From Phascolarctos cinereus (Eukaryota; Chordata; Mammalia; Diprotodontia; Phascolarctidae): a stretch of 64,000 bases of DNA. The notes beneath the pieces were generated by a model. It was not told where the DNA came from, did not search any database, and worked only from the letters and a program-made list of their open reading frames with translations. Position 1 is the first letter of the stretch. Each line of letters opens with the position of its first letter. This document shows positions 1-9,798 of this stretch, one piece after another. The stretch is from NCBI RefSeq assembly GCF_002099425.1, contig NW_018343953.1, forward strand, positions 8,780,501 through 8,844,500, read 5' to 3'. A program made the translations under genes and the position numbers.

Positions 1-289
1 GCAATTTTGCTTCCAGTGCCTAGGAGTGCTAAATATTGCTCATGTAGAGCCTGATCCTTGAAGAGTCTTAGGGGATAATTTTTTCTCTAGGTATAAATGA
101 TTCCTAGTGAGGTATGGCGTAATTGCTTTCATAGAAACAATGAAGAAAAGAATCTTCTAGGACGGTATGTAGCCTGAAAGACTTGATTTCACAAAGCTAA
201 TTTGACTAACACAACAGTGACAATAACAGCAAACTAGTCAAAAATTCTGCTTCCAAAATATAATTGTTGAATCTATATTTTGATTTATA
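1..289. other. Unassigned AT-rich sequence
   Basis: I see no repeat hallmark, long reading frame or RNA gene here. Confidence 0.5.
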
Positions 290-421
290 ATTTAGTCTCC
301 CCTCATTAGATGGTAAGCTCCTTGAAGGCAAAAATTCTTTTGTTTCTTTTTTCTATTACCATAGTGCCCAGGATATAGAAGATGTTTAATAAATGTTTAT
401 TGATTTATTGATTGATTGATA
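290..421 (+). mobile_element. L2 LINE 3' end
   Basis: The order is the standard L2 3' end: a TTAGATGGTAAGCTCCTTGA block, a T-rich stretch, a weak 'tagtgcccaggatatagaag' block, then TTAATAAATGTTTATTGATT followed by GATT repeats. It is a 5'-truncated non-coding tail. Confidence 0.75.
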
Positions 422-804
422 GTGGGAACGGATGGGGATGAGAGCTAGGATGGTTTTTTGTTATTTTTGATATCCTTCGTAGACTTTCTATGGAAAGCAG
501 ACAGTGAAGTATTGATTTTTTAAACATTGCTCCTACCTAGTAATTGTTTTTGTTGCTACATGGCCTACAGCAAAGCTAGCAGATTGACTATATTGGCTGT
601 TGTAAAAAAAAATTAAAGATACACAAGAAGGTATTAACTGATATGATGATGGATGCATAGCAACATTATAACATAAATCATAATAGGAGACTTGAGTGAC
701 TCTTGCCACTCATGTCTGCTTCTTAGTGAAGTACCCAGGGTCTGACCATCTTCCAGATATCACTAAGTCTGTTTAAAATGTTTTATTCAAATACTCACTG
801 GATC
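422..804. other. Unassigned sequence
   Basis: Nothing recognisable was found between the L2 tail and the RTE piece. Confidence 0.5.
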
Positions 805-1245
805 TGTGATCTCATCAATTTGGAATTTCCCTTCAACAATGCAGATGGTAACCCATTCATGCCCACCCATCCTGCGACTCTTGTCTATACCCTAGGGTAT
901 AGACAGAGGGCTTTTTGACTGAATCCTGACATCACAAGGGTACCAATGGAGGGAGCACTCTGGTTCTCTACTTGTCATCCATTGTTCTGGTGATATGATC
1001 AGCCCCCATTCTTCTCCTTGTCACATGTTTCCTTGATCTCATCCTTTTATTCCTGTTCCTCTCCAAGCAATTTACCTTTGTAGTCTGTTCCAGCCTGCTT
1101 TTACCCACCACATGCCTTTTTCATTGCCCTCTGGGTAATACTCATTTTCAGTGCTCCAGAGGCAGTAGAGTTCCATGTCTTACAATAACCCTAGGATAAT
1201 GCTAGCATTGAAAAGATGAGATCTTGTCCATCATTTTTGGGCATG
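805..1245 (-). mobile_element. RTE-clade LINE 3' fragment (probable)
   Basis: This block aligns by eye with 8230-8655 in the same orientation. Shared landmarks are the CATGCC/CATGCA...CCCTCTG segment, a GGCAGT motif and a terminal ATTGAAAAGAT. The better-kept copy at 8.3 kb carries an RTE-type C-terminal motif, so this one is assigned to the same family. No usable reading frame remains. The family assignment is inference. Confidence 0.5.
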
Positions 1246-1729
1246 GCAACCCATAAAACAGAGGACTATGTAAATTTTCCCAAAATTGAAATCTATAGAC
1301 AAGAATGGATTAAAGAAGATGCATTTTGATGAATGAGAAAATAGAGGTCTAGGACCTTAGTTCATGCCACTAATTGGCTCTTTGCTTGTCAAAACTGACT
1401 ACTAATAGCACAGTTTGCCTCACTAAGTGGCCTGGTAATCTCATTCAGGAGGCATCTAACTGAACAGTGGACACCATACAGCAGGCATGAAGGAGATTTC
1501 CAGTAACCAAGACAGTAAGGACAACATACCAAGTGCAAGGTAGAGAAATCCAGTCTTTAACCACTGGGTGGTTATGTTCACTTGCACACCTGTAATAACT
1601 TTTCTCCATCTTCCTGCCAAGAATATATACTGTTTTTTAAATGAAACAAAAGGCAGACTCCAAAGTGCTATTTAGGGGTTCTTATTTGACTAAGCTGACA
1701 ACTTCATTAATACTTATGAATGTGATAAT
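1246..1729. other. Unassigned sequence
   Basis: No repeat, RNA or coding signal was recognised. Confidence 0.45.
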
Positions 1730-2165
1730 AATTAATAATAATAATAAGCATGTATTTAGCACTTTAAGCCCACCCTCAGACACTTATTAGCTGTGTGACC
1801 CTGGAAAAGTTACTTAACTCTGTTTCCTTAGTTTCTTCATCTGTAAAATGAGTTGGAGAAGGAAATGGCAAACCACTCCAGTATCTTTGCTGAGAAAACT
1901 CCAAAGGGGTGAAAAAGAGTCAGACATGACTGAAAAAACAACTAAAAAAAGTACTTTAAGGTTTGCAAACACTATACATGGGTCATATCATTTGGTCCCC
2001 ACCAGAATCCTATGAAGTAGGTGCAACTATTATCTCTAGTTCACAAATGAGGAAACTGAAGCAGACAGTGGTTCATGTCACAAAGAAAGTGTCATAGGCA
2101 GGATGTGAAATCAGGGCTTCTGCACTCCAGGTTTAGTCTTATTCATCGTGCCATCTAGCTGCTCA
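1730..2165 (-). mobile_element. MIR-type SINE, minus strand, split by a MAR1-like SINE
   Basis: Read on the minus strand, the tRNA-like head is at 2165 (GAGCAGCTAGATGGCACGAT), followed by the core and the 'gaggaaactgaag' complement. The 3' part ends in AAT repeats near 1730. The copy is interrupted at 1769-1950 by a SINE and resumes exactly after a duplicated target. Confidence 0.8.
1769..1950 (+). mobile_element. MAR1-like tRNA SINE nested in a MIR
   Basis: The 5'-truncated copy contains CTGTGTGACCCTGG, GGAAATGGCAAACCACTCCA, AAAGAGTCAGACATGACTGA and an A-rich tail. It is flanked by GCACTTTAAG (1759-1768) and GTACTTTAAG (1951-1960), a 10-bp target duplication with one mismatch. That dates it as younger than the surrounding MIR. 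Confidence 0.85.
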
Positions 2166-2239
2166 GGTGTCAGAGCAATTTATGTTATCACTTAGGTACA
2201 TCTTCTGTTTTCAACCTTGGTGTGTGAGCAGATAAAAAG

Positions 2240-2465
2240 GCAGGTTGGAGTTATTGATAGAAAGCTGGTCTCAGTTACAGGAGGAGGCTCAAGTCTCACC
2301 CCTGATACATATTAACTATGTGATTGTGAGCAAGTCACTAAACTTCTTGCACTCCTGCAGGCAAATCTCTAATTGCTTTGGTGGAGGGAATTTCTTTATT
2401 GGGAGTTCCTTATACTCATGAAATGACAAATCTGGATTTCATTCACCCCTCCCCCCCAAAAAAAC
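2240..2465 (+). mobile_element. tRNA-derived SINE with a non-standard 3' tail (copy 1)
   Basis: The head resembles the usual marsupial tRNA SINE (GGTCTCAGTTACAGGAGGAG and GTGATTGTGAGCAAGTCACT). The 3' part is different: it carries TTGGTGGAGGGAATTTCTTT, ATTGGGAGTTCCTTATAC and ATGAAATGACAA. The same tail occurs at 3714-3965 and 41815-41990, so these three belong to one composite SINE family. Confidence 0.7.
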
Positions 2466-2544
2466 CCCCAATTTCAACAGGATATGCAGAAGTTTTATTT
2501 TTTTATTATTAAATAATTATTAAGCATCAAGTTTACATTAGTTG

Positions 2545-2615
2545 ATATTTGCCGTTCCTTGTATTGCCAAAGCTTAGCACAATACTTGGACAGTAAACAA
2601 TAAATACTTGTTTAT
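2545..2615 (+). mobile_element. L2 LINE 3' tail fragment
   Basis: The weak match reads TTGCCAAAGCTTAGCACAAT, then ACAATAAATACTTGTTTATT. Only the terminal 70 bp is present. Confidence 0.5.
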
Positions 2616-3296
2616 TGATTTTTTTTTGTCTTACATGTTTACCCTTTAAACAAAAAGTTTTGGAATTTTGGAGGAAGGTTTTAAACTGTGCTGCAGTTAC
2701 AAAGTGCTTCAGCCCATTTCCCCTTCTCTCTACTCTGTTTTGCCTTAGTTTTCCTTCTTTTCTGACCCTCCCCCATCTTACTTCCCCACGCCCATCTAGT
2801 TGAGGGAAGTGAGGCAACAATAACTTTGTTGCTTCTGTATTTCACCTGGCCCACCCAGAAAAAAGCTATTCCTAGACAAATGCGGAAAACCCAAGGCTTG
2901 CGGAACTAGACTGGCCCTTTAATCTACCATCCACTGTGTGCTGCTAAGCCTAATGTTTAATTTGAAAAACACTGAAAATAGCATGAAAGGAAACATGGAA
3001 TTTGAATAGCTATATATATGTTCAAGATTGTCTTTCTGGAAAACACTGTATTTGTAAGCTGATCCTTCACTCGCCCTTACCCAAACTACATAGACTTCCT
3101 ATGAGATAAGACCAGTAATTTCAAGTTGAGGACTGAATTTTTTTGAACACTTTCCACTCTGTATTAAGAGGTTAAATGTAATCATCATATAGATGCATAC
3201 CACTATGAACTCTTTGACCAGTATGACCTTTGTAAAATGCTTAGATATAGCCATTGAAAAGGGATAATGCAAATGAATTTATTTATTTATTTTAAG
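2616..3296. other. Unassigned sequence with a pyrimidine-rich segment
   Basis: About 2700-2800 is C/T-rich on the plus strand. The short open frames over it on both strands follow the base bias and show no domain. Confidence 0.45.
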
Positions 3297-3615
3297 AGGA
3301 AGTTAGTATAGTGCACAGAGTGTTGCCTGGCCCTGGAGTCAGGAAGAATTGGTTTAAATCCTGCTTCAGACAATTAGTAGAATTACTAGTGATATGATCT
3401 TGGGCCAGTCCCTTAAGTTCTCTCAGACTGCTTTTCCTCATCTGAAAAAATGGGGATAATAATAACACCTATATCAGTATTATCCCCCCAACACATACAC
3501 ATATACACATACACTATACACATATATACTATATAGCAATGTAAATAGTATGTGTGTACATATATGTTATATATGTATATATTATATTAAGATTTGCAAA
3601 GCTCTATTTTAATCT
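3297..3615 (+). mobile_element. MIR-type SINE, plus strand, with an internal CA/TA expansion
   Basis: The head and core read GTATAGTGCACAGAGTGTTG, CTGGAGTCAGGAAG and CCTCATCTGAAAAAATGGGG. A CACATA/TATA simple-repeat block occupies about 3481-3590, and the MIR 3' motif TTTGCAAAGCTCT follows at 3594. Confidence 0.7.
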
Positions 3616-3713
3616 GAGCTGTAAATGTGAACTCATTGCTGTTTTTCACTTATGCTTGGAGTATCACACTTCAGGGGATCTTGTTTTCAGGATATTAATG
3701 AACTCTTGAAAGG

Positions 3714-3965
3714 TAAAATGGCACAGTGGGTAGAGGACTGACCCTGGAGTCAGGAAGACCTTAGTCTTTGCTTTGCCTGACACATGTTAGCCTGGTGACC
3801 ACGGACAAGTCACTGGATTGCTCAGTGCCCCAGATAATTCACTAAGACTGTGAGTTACAGAGGAGTTACTGATGGTCCTCAGTGGAGAAAGTTTCCACAT
3901 TAGGAGATCCTTGCCCACTGATGAAATCATAGTTCTAGGCCCCTCCAGTCCTCCAAAAAGAGAAT
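3714..3965 (+). mobile_element. tRNA-derived SINE with a non-standard 3' tail (copy 2)
   Basis: The head is ATGGCACAGTGGGTAGAG, then CTGGAGTCAGGAAGACCT. The 3' part runs through CTAAGACTGTGAGTTACAGA and CAGTGGAGAAAGTTTCC to TGATGAAATCATAG, matching the tail of copies 1 and 3. A CTTT array begins 45 bp downstream. Confidence 0.7.
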
Positions 3966-4010
3966 GGTATCACAATAGGGACTTTTTTGCTCCTCCTCTT
4001 CACTTATTTT

Positions 4011-4013
4011 CAT

Positions 4014-4089
<76 letters not shown>

Positions 4090-4093
4090 TTTT
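4011..4093 (+). repeat. (CTTT)n microsatellite
   Basis: About 19 near-perfect tetranucleotide units run into a poly(T) stretch. The open frames across it (repeating Ser-Phe-Phe-Leu, or Lys-Glu-Arg on the other strand) are artefacts of the repeat. Confidence 0.95.
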
Positions 4094-4358
4094 TTGTAAA
4101 ACATAAATTGAAACCCAACTCCTAAAGTCTATTTTATTTGTTTTTTTTTTTTTCTGTTGTGGTCCAGATACCCATAATCTGATTTGGAAAATAGATGAAG
4201 ATTCTTTCCAAAGCCATGGCTTTCATTTGTAAAGAACACTAGGTCAATGGTGAGTATTTTTATTGTTTGGAATTTATGTCACCTTATTAGGGGCATGTAA
4301 TATGTATGGTGATTTTTCAAATATTCTGATTTACAGGCATAAGAAGTGGGTGATCTGA

Positions 4359-4530
4359 GGCAATGGTGTCAAACTAAATAGAAATAAGACCATTAAACTA
4401 TACATCAGGATCACAGTGGGTGCATATTGACTTAGAAAATCACATATTAACATTATCTATATTTTATTTTATTTTACTTAGTTAAATATCCCCCAAATAC
4501 ATTTTAATGTAGTCTGGAGTACCCCCTCCT
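4359..4530 (+). mobile_element. Non-autonomous hAT-like DNA transposon fragment
   Basis: It begins CAATGGTGTCAAACTAAATA, the form of a hAT-type terminal repeat (consensus CAGNGGTGTCAAACTC). It continues with AT-rich filler (ATTGACTTAGAAAATCACAT and repeated TTTTATTTTA). The distal terminal repeat is not recognisable. The call is from remembered consensus. Confidence 0.5.
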
Positions 4531-4944
4531 GTTCCCCTCTTATCTAAGATATTAGTTTTTCCCCTAGAAATTGGAGGAAGAGTAGTAAATTGGTATGAAT
4601 AAGACTGACAAAGGTTCAGGGGACACTGACAGCAAATGAGGTATAAGCACCGTCTGCATAGCTGGAGATCTCCAACCTAACTCGGTCTCAGGGACTGAGA
4701 ACTTGAGAGGGTTGGGAGTAGGTCTGGGAGGGACGCATAGACGTGGGTTGTTCCCCATGACTCTACTGCTCCTCTGTTGAGCGCTAAGCATCAGATATTT
4801 AGCCAACAACAGAATGTAGTTAAGTATGAAAACACAGAATAAGGATTTTATGTGTTTTTTGCTTGTTTGTTTTTCTCTATACCTATGATTTCATTGGTTT
4901 AGGGAGGTGTCTGGGAGGAGTATTACCTTCCCAGCATAGTCTTA
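4531..4944. other. Unassigned sequence
   Basis: The 81-codon minus-strand frame at 4564-4809 shows no family motif. I cannot assign this stretch. Confidence 0.4.
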
Positions 4945-4949
4945 TAGAG

Positions 4950-5085
4950 CTACCCAAAAAAATAAAAGGTTAAGTGAATTGCCTGGGGTCACACAGCCAG
5001 AATGTGTCAGAGAGACAGGACTAGAACTCTTGCCTTTCTGATTCCAAAGCCAGCTCTCAATGTAGTATATCTTGCTGCTTCTCAT
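4950..5085 (-). mobile_element. MIR-type SINE, minus strand
   Basis: The plus strand reads GGTTAAGTGAATTGCCTGGG, GTCACACAGCCAG and ATTCCAAAGCCAGC. These are the complements of the MIR/tRNA-SINE core. Confidence 0.75.
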
Positions 5086-5640
5086 ATACACTTTTATGTA
5101 TATATTCGCATATATGCTTACACATATATGCACACATACATGTACACACAAAATGAAAATACGTATACCTATAGATATCATGTAATTAGCTATTTATCAT
5201 ATAAAAGTATTACTGCACATGTGCCAACATACACATAAACATATAATGAACACACATGTAATCTATGTATAGTCTTGTCTATGTATGCATTGTGTGATTA
5301 AATAGTTCTGATGTATAAACATATAGAGACAACTCCTTACATGCACACATGTATATGGTACACACACACACACAACACACACACACACACACAAATATTT
5401 ATGCCTGGCATGTATGTGCCATATTGGCTATATTATGTGCTATATATTGCATACCTGCATATACATACATACACAATACCTATATACATACACATGTATA
5501 CAATGCAATACACATATATATACACACACGCATATTCACACACATATATGTGCATGCATATATATGTATATGTGTCCATATATAAGTTTTTGTCTGTATA
5601 TAGATTGACACACACACGCACACGTGTATGTATGTATCTT
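5086..5640. repeat. Large compound (CA/TA)n microsatellite
   Basis: About 550 bp of alternating purine-pyrimidine steps: CATATA, CACA and TATGTA runs with interspersed unique bases. The strongest CA block is about 5358-5395. Many overlapping open frames here rich in Tyr, Ile, His and Thr are repeat artefacts. Confidence 0.9.
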
Positions 5641-6530
5641 ATTCTGCCTAAGATTAAGATGCCAGGGGCGTTCAGGGAAAACTAATGCTTTATTACACAG
5701 TATCAAAGGAGAATCTGTTTTGATGTAACTTTTACCTGGGCTAGCAGGCCTTCCCAGTGTCAGCTCCCCAACTTCTCTGTTAGTTCCCGTGGCAGGCAGT
5801 CCGTAGCCTTTGAGACACACTAAAAGTGGTGCCATGACTAATGTCTGCAGGGAGCTAATTATCTTGGTCTTATCTCTGGTCTCTGGTTAATGACATAGAG
5901 CAAAGCTGCCCTAGGTTCTATGGGAGGACCCCCCCCCCTTCTAAATGCTCCTGTTACTTAGTTGTACTTAACAATGATTTACTAAGGCTCTCAACAATAA
6001 GAGCAGGCAGTTTTCTTCCAGTGGTCTGGTTTTACCTGTGAGGAAGTCAGATTATTTACATGGCCTGAGTTGGGCTGGGTAGGAGTATATACTGGGATGC
6101 AGACCCCAGGCAGTTTGACAGTTGGAGTTACCCTCACCTTCTATTCTCCCACCAAAACACACATCTTGTGATCAGATGGTGCAGAATGGGGCAATGTGAG
6201 TTAACTCTCCCTCTCCCCTTTGAGCCATGGCCTGATGAAGCAGACCTTTTAAGTTGGTTTGAATTAACTCTGCTCCTTTGAGGACTGACATGAAACCCAG
6301 CTTTGGACACTTTGGACACAAATCATATGCCATATTGAATAACTTGATTCTCGTACCCCACCAATCCTAGAGGGCTCCTTCTTTACCATATTGTGGGTTT
6401 GCCAGGAGTGGAAACCACTCAATATGTTTTTAATAAAATAAGCGTTTATCACTCAGTATCTGAGTGGTCCATTATACTTAGATATGGAACCCCTCCTAAG
6501 AAGGGTTAATTCAAGCTACCCCAGGTCTCC
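5641..6530. other. Unassigned block; possible old solo LTR
   Basis: This block is richer in GC than its surroundings and free of SINE or LINE hallmarks. It has AATAAA-type signals on both strands (TTTTAATAAAATAAGC near 6430 on plus, GTAATAAAGCATTAG near 5690 on minus) and a TATA-like GTATATACTGGG at about 6085. Such a mix is seen in endogenous retrovirus LTRs. No coding parts lie nearby, and neither end nor orientation can be fixed. Treat it as a fossil candidate only. Confidence 0.25.
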
Positions 6531-6654
6531 ATCATTGTTTTCTGAACCACAATAGCAATTATGAGCAGCTTCTTAGATAACTTAAAAACCTGTGGAATTC
6601 AACTGAAATTTCTATTTGTCTCTCCAGAACTCATATTAAAAGTCTGAGAACAAC

Positions 6655-6815
6655 AGAATCTCAGAATTAGAATCAAACTCAGAGGCCATCTAGTTTAGAT
6701 TGTCCATGAAAAAGCAACTTCTTACAACATTTTATTCCATTCAATAAACATCTACTAAACACCACCTGTGTATGAAAGACAGAACAGTGGCTGCCCTCGA
6801 GATCATTGGAACTTA
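6655..6815 (-). mobile_element. CR1-like 3' end followed by an L2-like 3' end, both minus
   Basis: AGAATCTCAGAATTAGAATC followed by AGAGGCCATCTAGTTTAGAT is the reversed CR1/L3-type terminus. At 6735 CAATAAACATCTACTAAACA and later GTGGCTGCCCTCGAGATCAT match a reversed L2 tail. Confidence 0.55.
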
Positions 6816-6949
6816 AGTACAGCTTCCAAGGAGTTTATGTTCTCTTCTCTTAGCCTGCGCCTAGCATAGGGTTCCTAAAATCTTGGGAGCCTGTGAAGGG
6901 AAGGGGGATGGGAAGGACTAGGGCTGTTCATGATAATCTAATTAGGCCT

Positions 6950-7118
6950 AAATTTTGGATCAGAAGACCTACGCTAGAATCTTGGTCCTATGATATATTA
7001 CCCATTTCACCTGAAGCAAACAATTTAACCTTTCTGGACCTATTTCTCATTTATAAAATGATATAGTTAGATTACATGACCTTCTAAGTCTCTTCCAGTG
7101 TAAAATAACTATGCTCTT
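6950..7118 (+). mobile_element. MIR/THER1-related SINE
   Basis: The run GGATCAGAAGACCTACGC, CTCATTTATAAAATGATA and TTAGATTACATGACCTTCTA, then AGTCTCTTCCAGTG is the order of a tRNA-SINE head with the THER1-type 3' part. Confidence 0.65.
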
Positions 7119-7660
7119 AAAATTCCTGAATCCTTGGAAGGATTGGCAATGGAGTAGCAGGGTGTGTACTAGCTGTACTTCTCCCATCCCTGTGAATCCT
7201 AGCAAAGCTAAAAATGGAGTAGGGTATTGAGGGTTGCCTCAATTTTGAGGATTTGGAAATACATCAATAAATTCCAGCCTGCCTTTGGGGGTCTAGGGTA
7301 GTAACCAAGGTAGGTAGGTTTATTGCTCTACTCTAAGAACATTATCCATGTTATTTAATGATTTATAGACAATTTCTCCTCTGCAAAGACATCTACTTGT
7401 CTCATGGTCAGGATTAACTAATATGTATAAATAGTCATTGTCCTTTCCTATGTAAGATAACTATACTGACAGTGCTACTCCCTGTGACTGAGGGTGTGAC
7501 CATATTAAGATAAAGTAGAGATGTATATCTGTTAAAGTTTTTTCCCAGGTAGTGCTATCCTAATTAGTGTTTTTAAAATATATCATTATTATGCTTTATA
7601 AAAAAAGGTGCTCCTAGGGTCCTTTGTTCTTTATTATTATATTTAGTGAACATTTAGGAC
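7119..7660. other. Unassigned sequence
   Basis: I recognise nothing here. The sequence is AT-rich with no sustained reading frame. Confidence 0.45.
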
Positions 7661-7664
7661 AGAA

Positions 7665-7795
7665 GAGCTCTGGGACAAGAATCAGGAAAATTGAATTTTA
7701 GTCTTGGCTCTCCTAGGAACTGAACATGTCATCCTAGGCAAGTCTTTGCGATTCTCTGCATCTTTCAAAATGAGACAGTAAGATCAGAAAGATAC
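7665..7795 (+). mobile_element. MIR-type SINE fragment
   Basis: GCTCTGGGACAAGAATCAGG followed by CATCCTAGGCAAGTCTTTGC and TTTCAAAATGAGACAGTAAG gives a decayed MIR order. Confidence 0.5.
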
Positions 7796-7895
7796 CAGGT
7801 CAGATCCAAAATAATATCATTTCTTTACCCCTGACACAAAGGAGTATTCTGTGGGAAAGTATAGCAGTTGACTTCTATGATATTGATCTCAACAG

Positions 7896-7926
7896 TTGTT
7901 TTGTTTGTTTGTTTGTTTGTTTTTTG
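7896..7926 (+). repeat. (GTTT)n microsatellite
   Basis: About six GTTT units end in a T run. Confidence 0.85.
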
Positions 7927-8229
7927 GCAGGGGGTAGGGAGGGGAGGAAGGATGATTGTCACAGGAATCCGTAGATGCTCACTAATGACAATACATTTGG
8001 TTAAGTTCTTCATTTTTGAACTGCATAGCTTTTCCTGATTTAAAAAAAAAGAGTTTAGTCAGGGATTTTAACTCCAATCCCTAATTGCTAATTACATCAC
8101 CATCATTTATCCAGAAATTAACTTGGATGATGAGACATGTCTTTCTAATGAAACTCTGCGGTTGTAAGAATTCTCTGTAAATAAATAATCAAATGGCTCT
8201 CTGATTTTATTGACTCAAGGGCTCCCTCC
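7927..8229. other. Unassigned sequence
   Basis: No feature was recognised apart from an A run at 8043-8050. Confidence 0.45.
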
Positions 8230-8655
8230 ATCAATGTTGATTGCAACCTAACACACATGCCAGTCCATTCTGTGCAATTCTTATCTAAGTCCACCCAAAA
8301 GTCCATCACATAGATCTCCCACCTATTAGGAAGGTGGCCTCTCTCACTTTTCCTTGACCTTGCAAAGGTCCAACATTCTCATCTTCCACCCACCAATTTT
8401 CAGTTCTCCTTAGGTAAACAGCCCATAATATCTTTCTATCAGAGAATTCTTTGTCAATGTCCTTTACTCTTTCTTCAATGTACTTCATTGATTACCTATT
8501 ACCATCTGCTTAAACCAAGCATGCACTTTTCTATTTCCCTCTGTGTGATGCTTATGTTATTTCTTTGAAGGCAGTGGTGTTCAAGGTCTTACTGCCTTGC
8601 AGCGTTGCCCATAAAATGTCTGGATTGAAAAGATTGATCTTTGCTCTTATGCGAA
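8230..8655 (-). mobile_element. RTE-clade LINE 3' fragment (end of reverse-transcriptase ORF)
   Basis: The minus strand holds a 60-codon frame (8306-8488) with EERVKDIDKEF and WAVYLRRTENWW at about 8390-8425. Another frame just downstream reads WTFGWT.IRIAQNGL. RTE proteins end with the same two landmarks, W-A-G-H-V-x-R-R-x-D-N-R-W and a later W-x-R-x-A-Q-D-R. The domain is frame-shifted and partial. It belongs to the same family as 805-1245. Confidence 0.6.
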
Positions 8656-8726
8656 ATGTTTTAATTTCTAGAAGATATTATTATAATAGCTACTGATATA
8701 ATTTTTGTTCATTTCCCATTTTATAT

Positions 8727-8872
8727 ATTTTTTAAAATTTTTTAGGCAGTTGGGGTTAAATGACTTGCCCAGGGTCACACAGCTAGTGTCGTGTTTGGTC
8801 TGAGGCCAGATTATTCAGGTCCTCCTGACTTCAGGGCTGGTGCTCTATCCACTGTGCCACCTAGCTGCTCCC
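8727..8872 (-). mobile_element. Short tRNA-derived SINE (WSINE1-like), minus strand
   Basis: On the plus strand it reads GTTGGGGTTAAATGACTTGC, AGGGTCACACAGCTAGTG and CCACTGTGCCACCTAGCTGC. It is flanked by perfect 12-bp duplications CCCATTTTATAT at 8715-8726 and 8873-8884. It looks full-length. Confidence 0.9.
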
Positions 8873-8931
8873 CCCATTTTATATTTTCAATAATTTGTTT
8901 TAGTAATTGAGAGTTAAATGCCCTGCTTAAC

Positions 8932-9163
8932 AGGGCAGCTAGGTGGCACACTTAATAGAGTCCTGGGCCAGGTCTTCCTGACCTCAGAGACTTACTAGCT
9001 GTGTGACCCTGGGTAAGTCACTTCCCCCAATTTGCCTCAAATTCTTCACCTGTAAAATTACCTGGAAAAGGAAATGGCAAATCACTCCAGTGTCTTTGCC
9101 AAGAAAACCTTAAATGTGGTCACAAAGAGTAGGACATGATGGAAATGATGGAACAACAACAAA
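8932..9163 (+). mobile_element. MAR1-like tRNA SINE
   Basis: The head is GGGCAGCTAGGTGGCACACT. It continues with CTGTGTGACCCTGGGTAAGT, GGAAATGGCAAATCACTCCA and TTTGCCAAGAAAACC, then ends in GAACAACAACAAA. A small gap replaces part of the head. Confidence 0.9.
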
Positions 9164-9382
9164 TTGTATTTGTATTCCATATCTTTCTTGCTATTATTCT
9201 TTCTTCTTGTTTATTATAAATTCTGGTCTTAGTTCTGATAAATTTATAGTCTCACTATGCTCAGACAGATGATACAGGGATAAAAGTCACATCTATTATG
9301 AATTTTATTCTGTTTGTAAAAATATAGTTGATTTCATTCTTTCTGATGTTGTTCAGTGCTCGCCATTTCTAGTGCCTATTGT

Positions 9383-9384
9383 TT

Positions 9385-9446
<62 letters not shown>

Positions 9447-9501
9447 TTCCTTCCTTCCTTCCTTCCTTCCTTCCTTCCTTCCTTCCTTCCTTCCTTCCTT
9501 C

Positions 9502-9545
<44 letters not shown>

Positions 9546-9618
9546 TTCTTTCTTCTTTCTTTCTTTCTTTTCTTTTTCTTTTCTTTCTTTCTTTCTTTCT
9601 TTCTTTCTTTTTCTTTTG

Positions 9619-9682
<64 letters not shown>

Positions 9683-9683
9683 T
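9383..9683. repeat. Long (CTTT)/(CCTT) array on a SINE tail
   Basis: About 300 bp of pyrimidine tetranucleotides: CTTT units, an inner CCTT block at about 9443-9502, then CTTT with interruptions. It abuts the 3' end of a minus-strand SINE at 9684, so on the minus strand it is an expanded GAAA/GGAA tail. All open frames across it are artefacts. Confidence 0.95.
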
Positions 9684-9798
9684 GCAAGGCAATAGGGGTT
9701 AAATGACTTGCGCAGGGTCACACAGCTAGTGAGTATCATGTTTCTGAGGCTGGATCTGAACTCAGGATTTTGACTCCAGGGCAGGTCCTCTATCCTTT
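9684..9798 (-). mobile_element. Short tRNA SINE, minus strand, 5'-truncated
   Basis: The plus strand reads GGGGTTAAATGACTTGCGCA, GGTCACACAGCTAGTGAG and GGATCTGAACTCAGG. It stops near 9798 before the head box. The long tetranucleotide array is its tail. Confidence 0.85.

Noticed and set aside
5311-5685. 124-codon frame rich in His, Thr and Tyr
   Set aside because: It is a CA/TA microsatellite artefact.
9353-9739. Long open frames of Lys-Glu-Arg or Ser-Phe-Phe-Leu on both strands
   Set aside because: They are produced entirely by the CTTT/CCTT array, which is open in several frames by its period.
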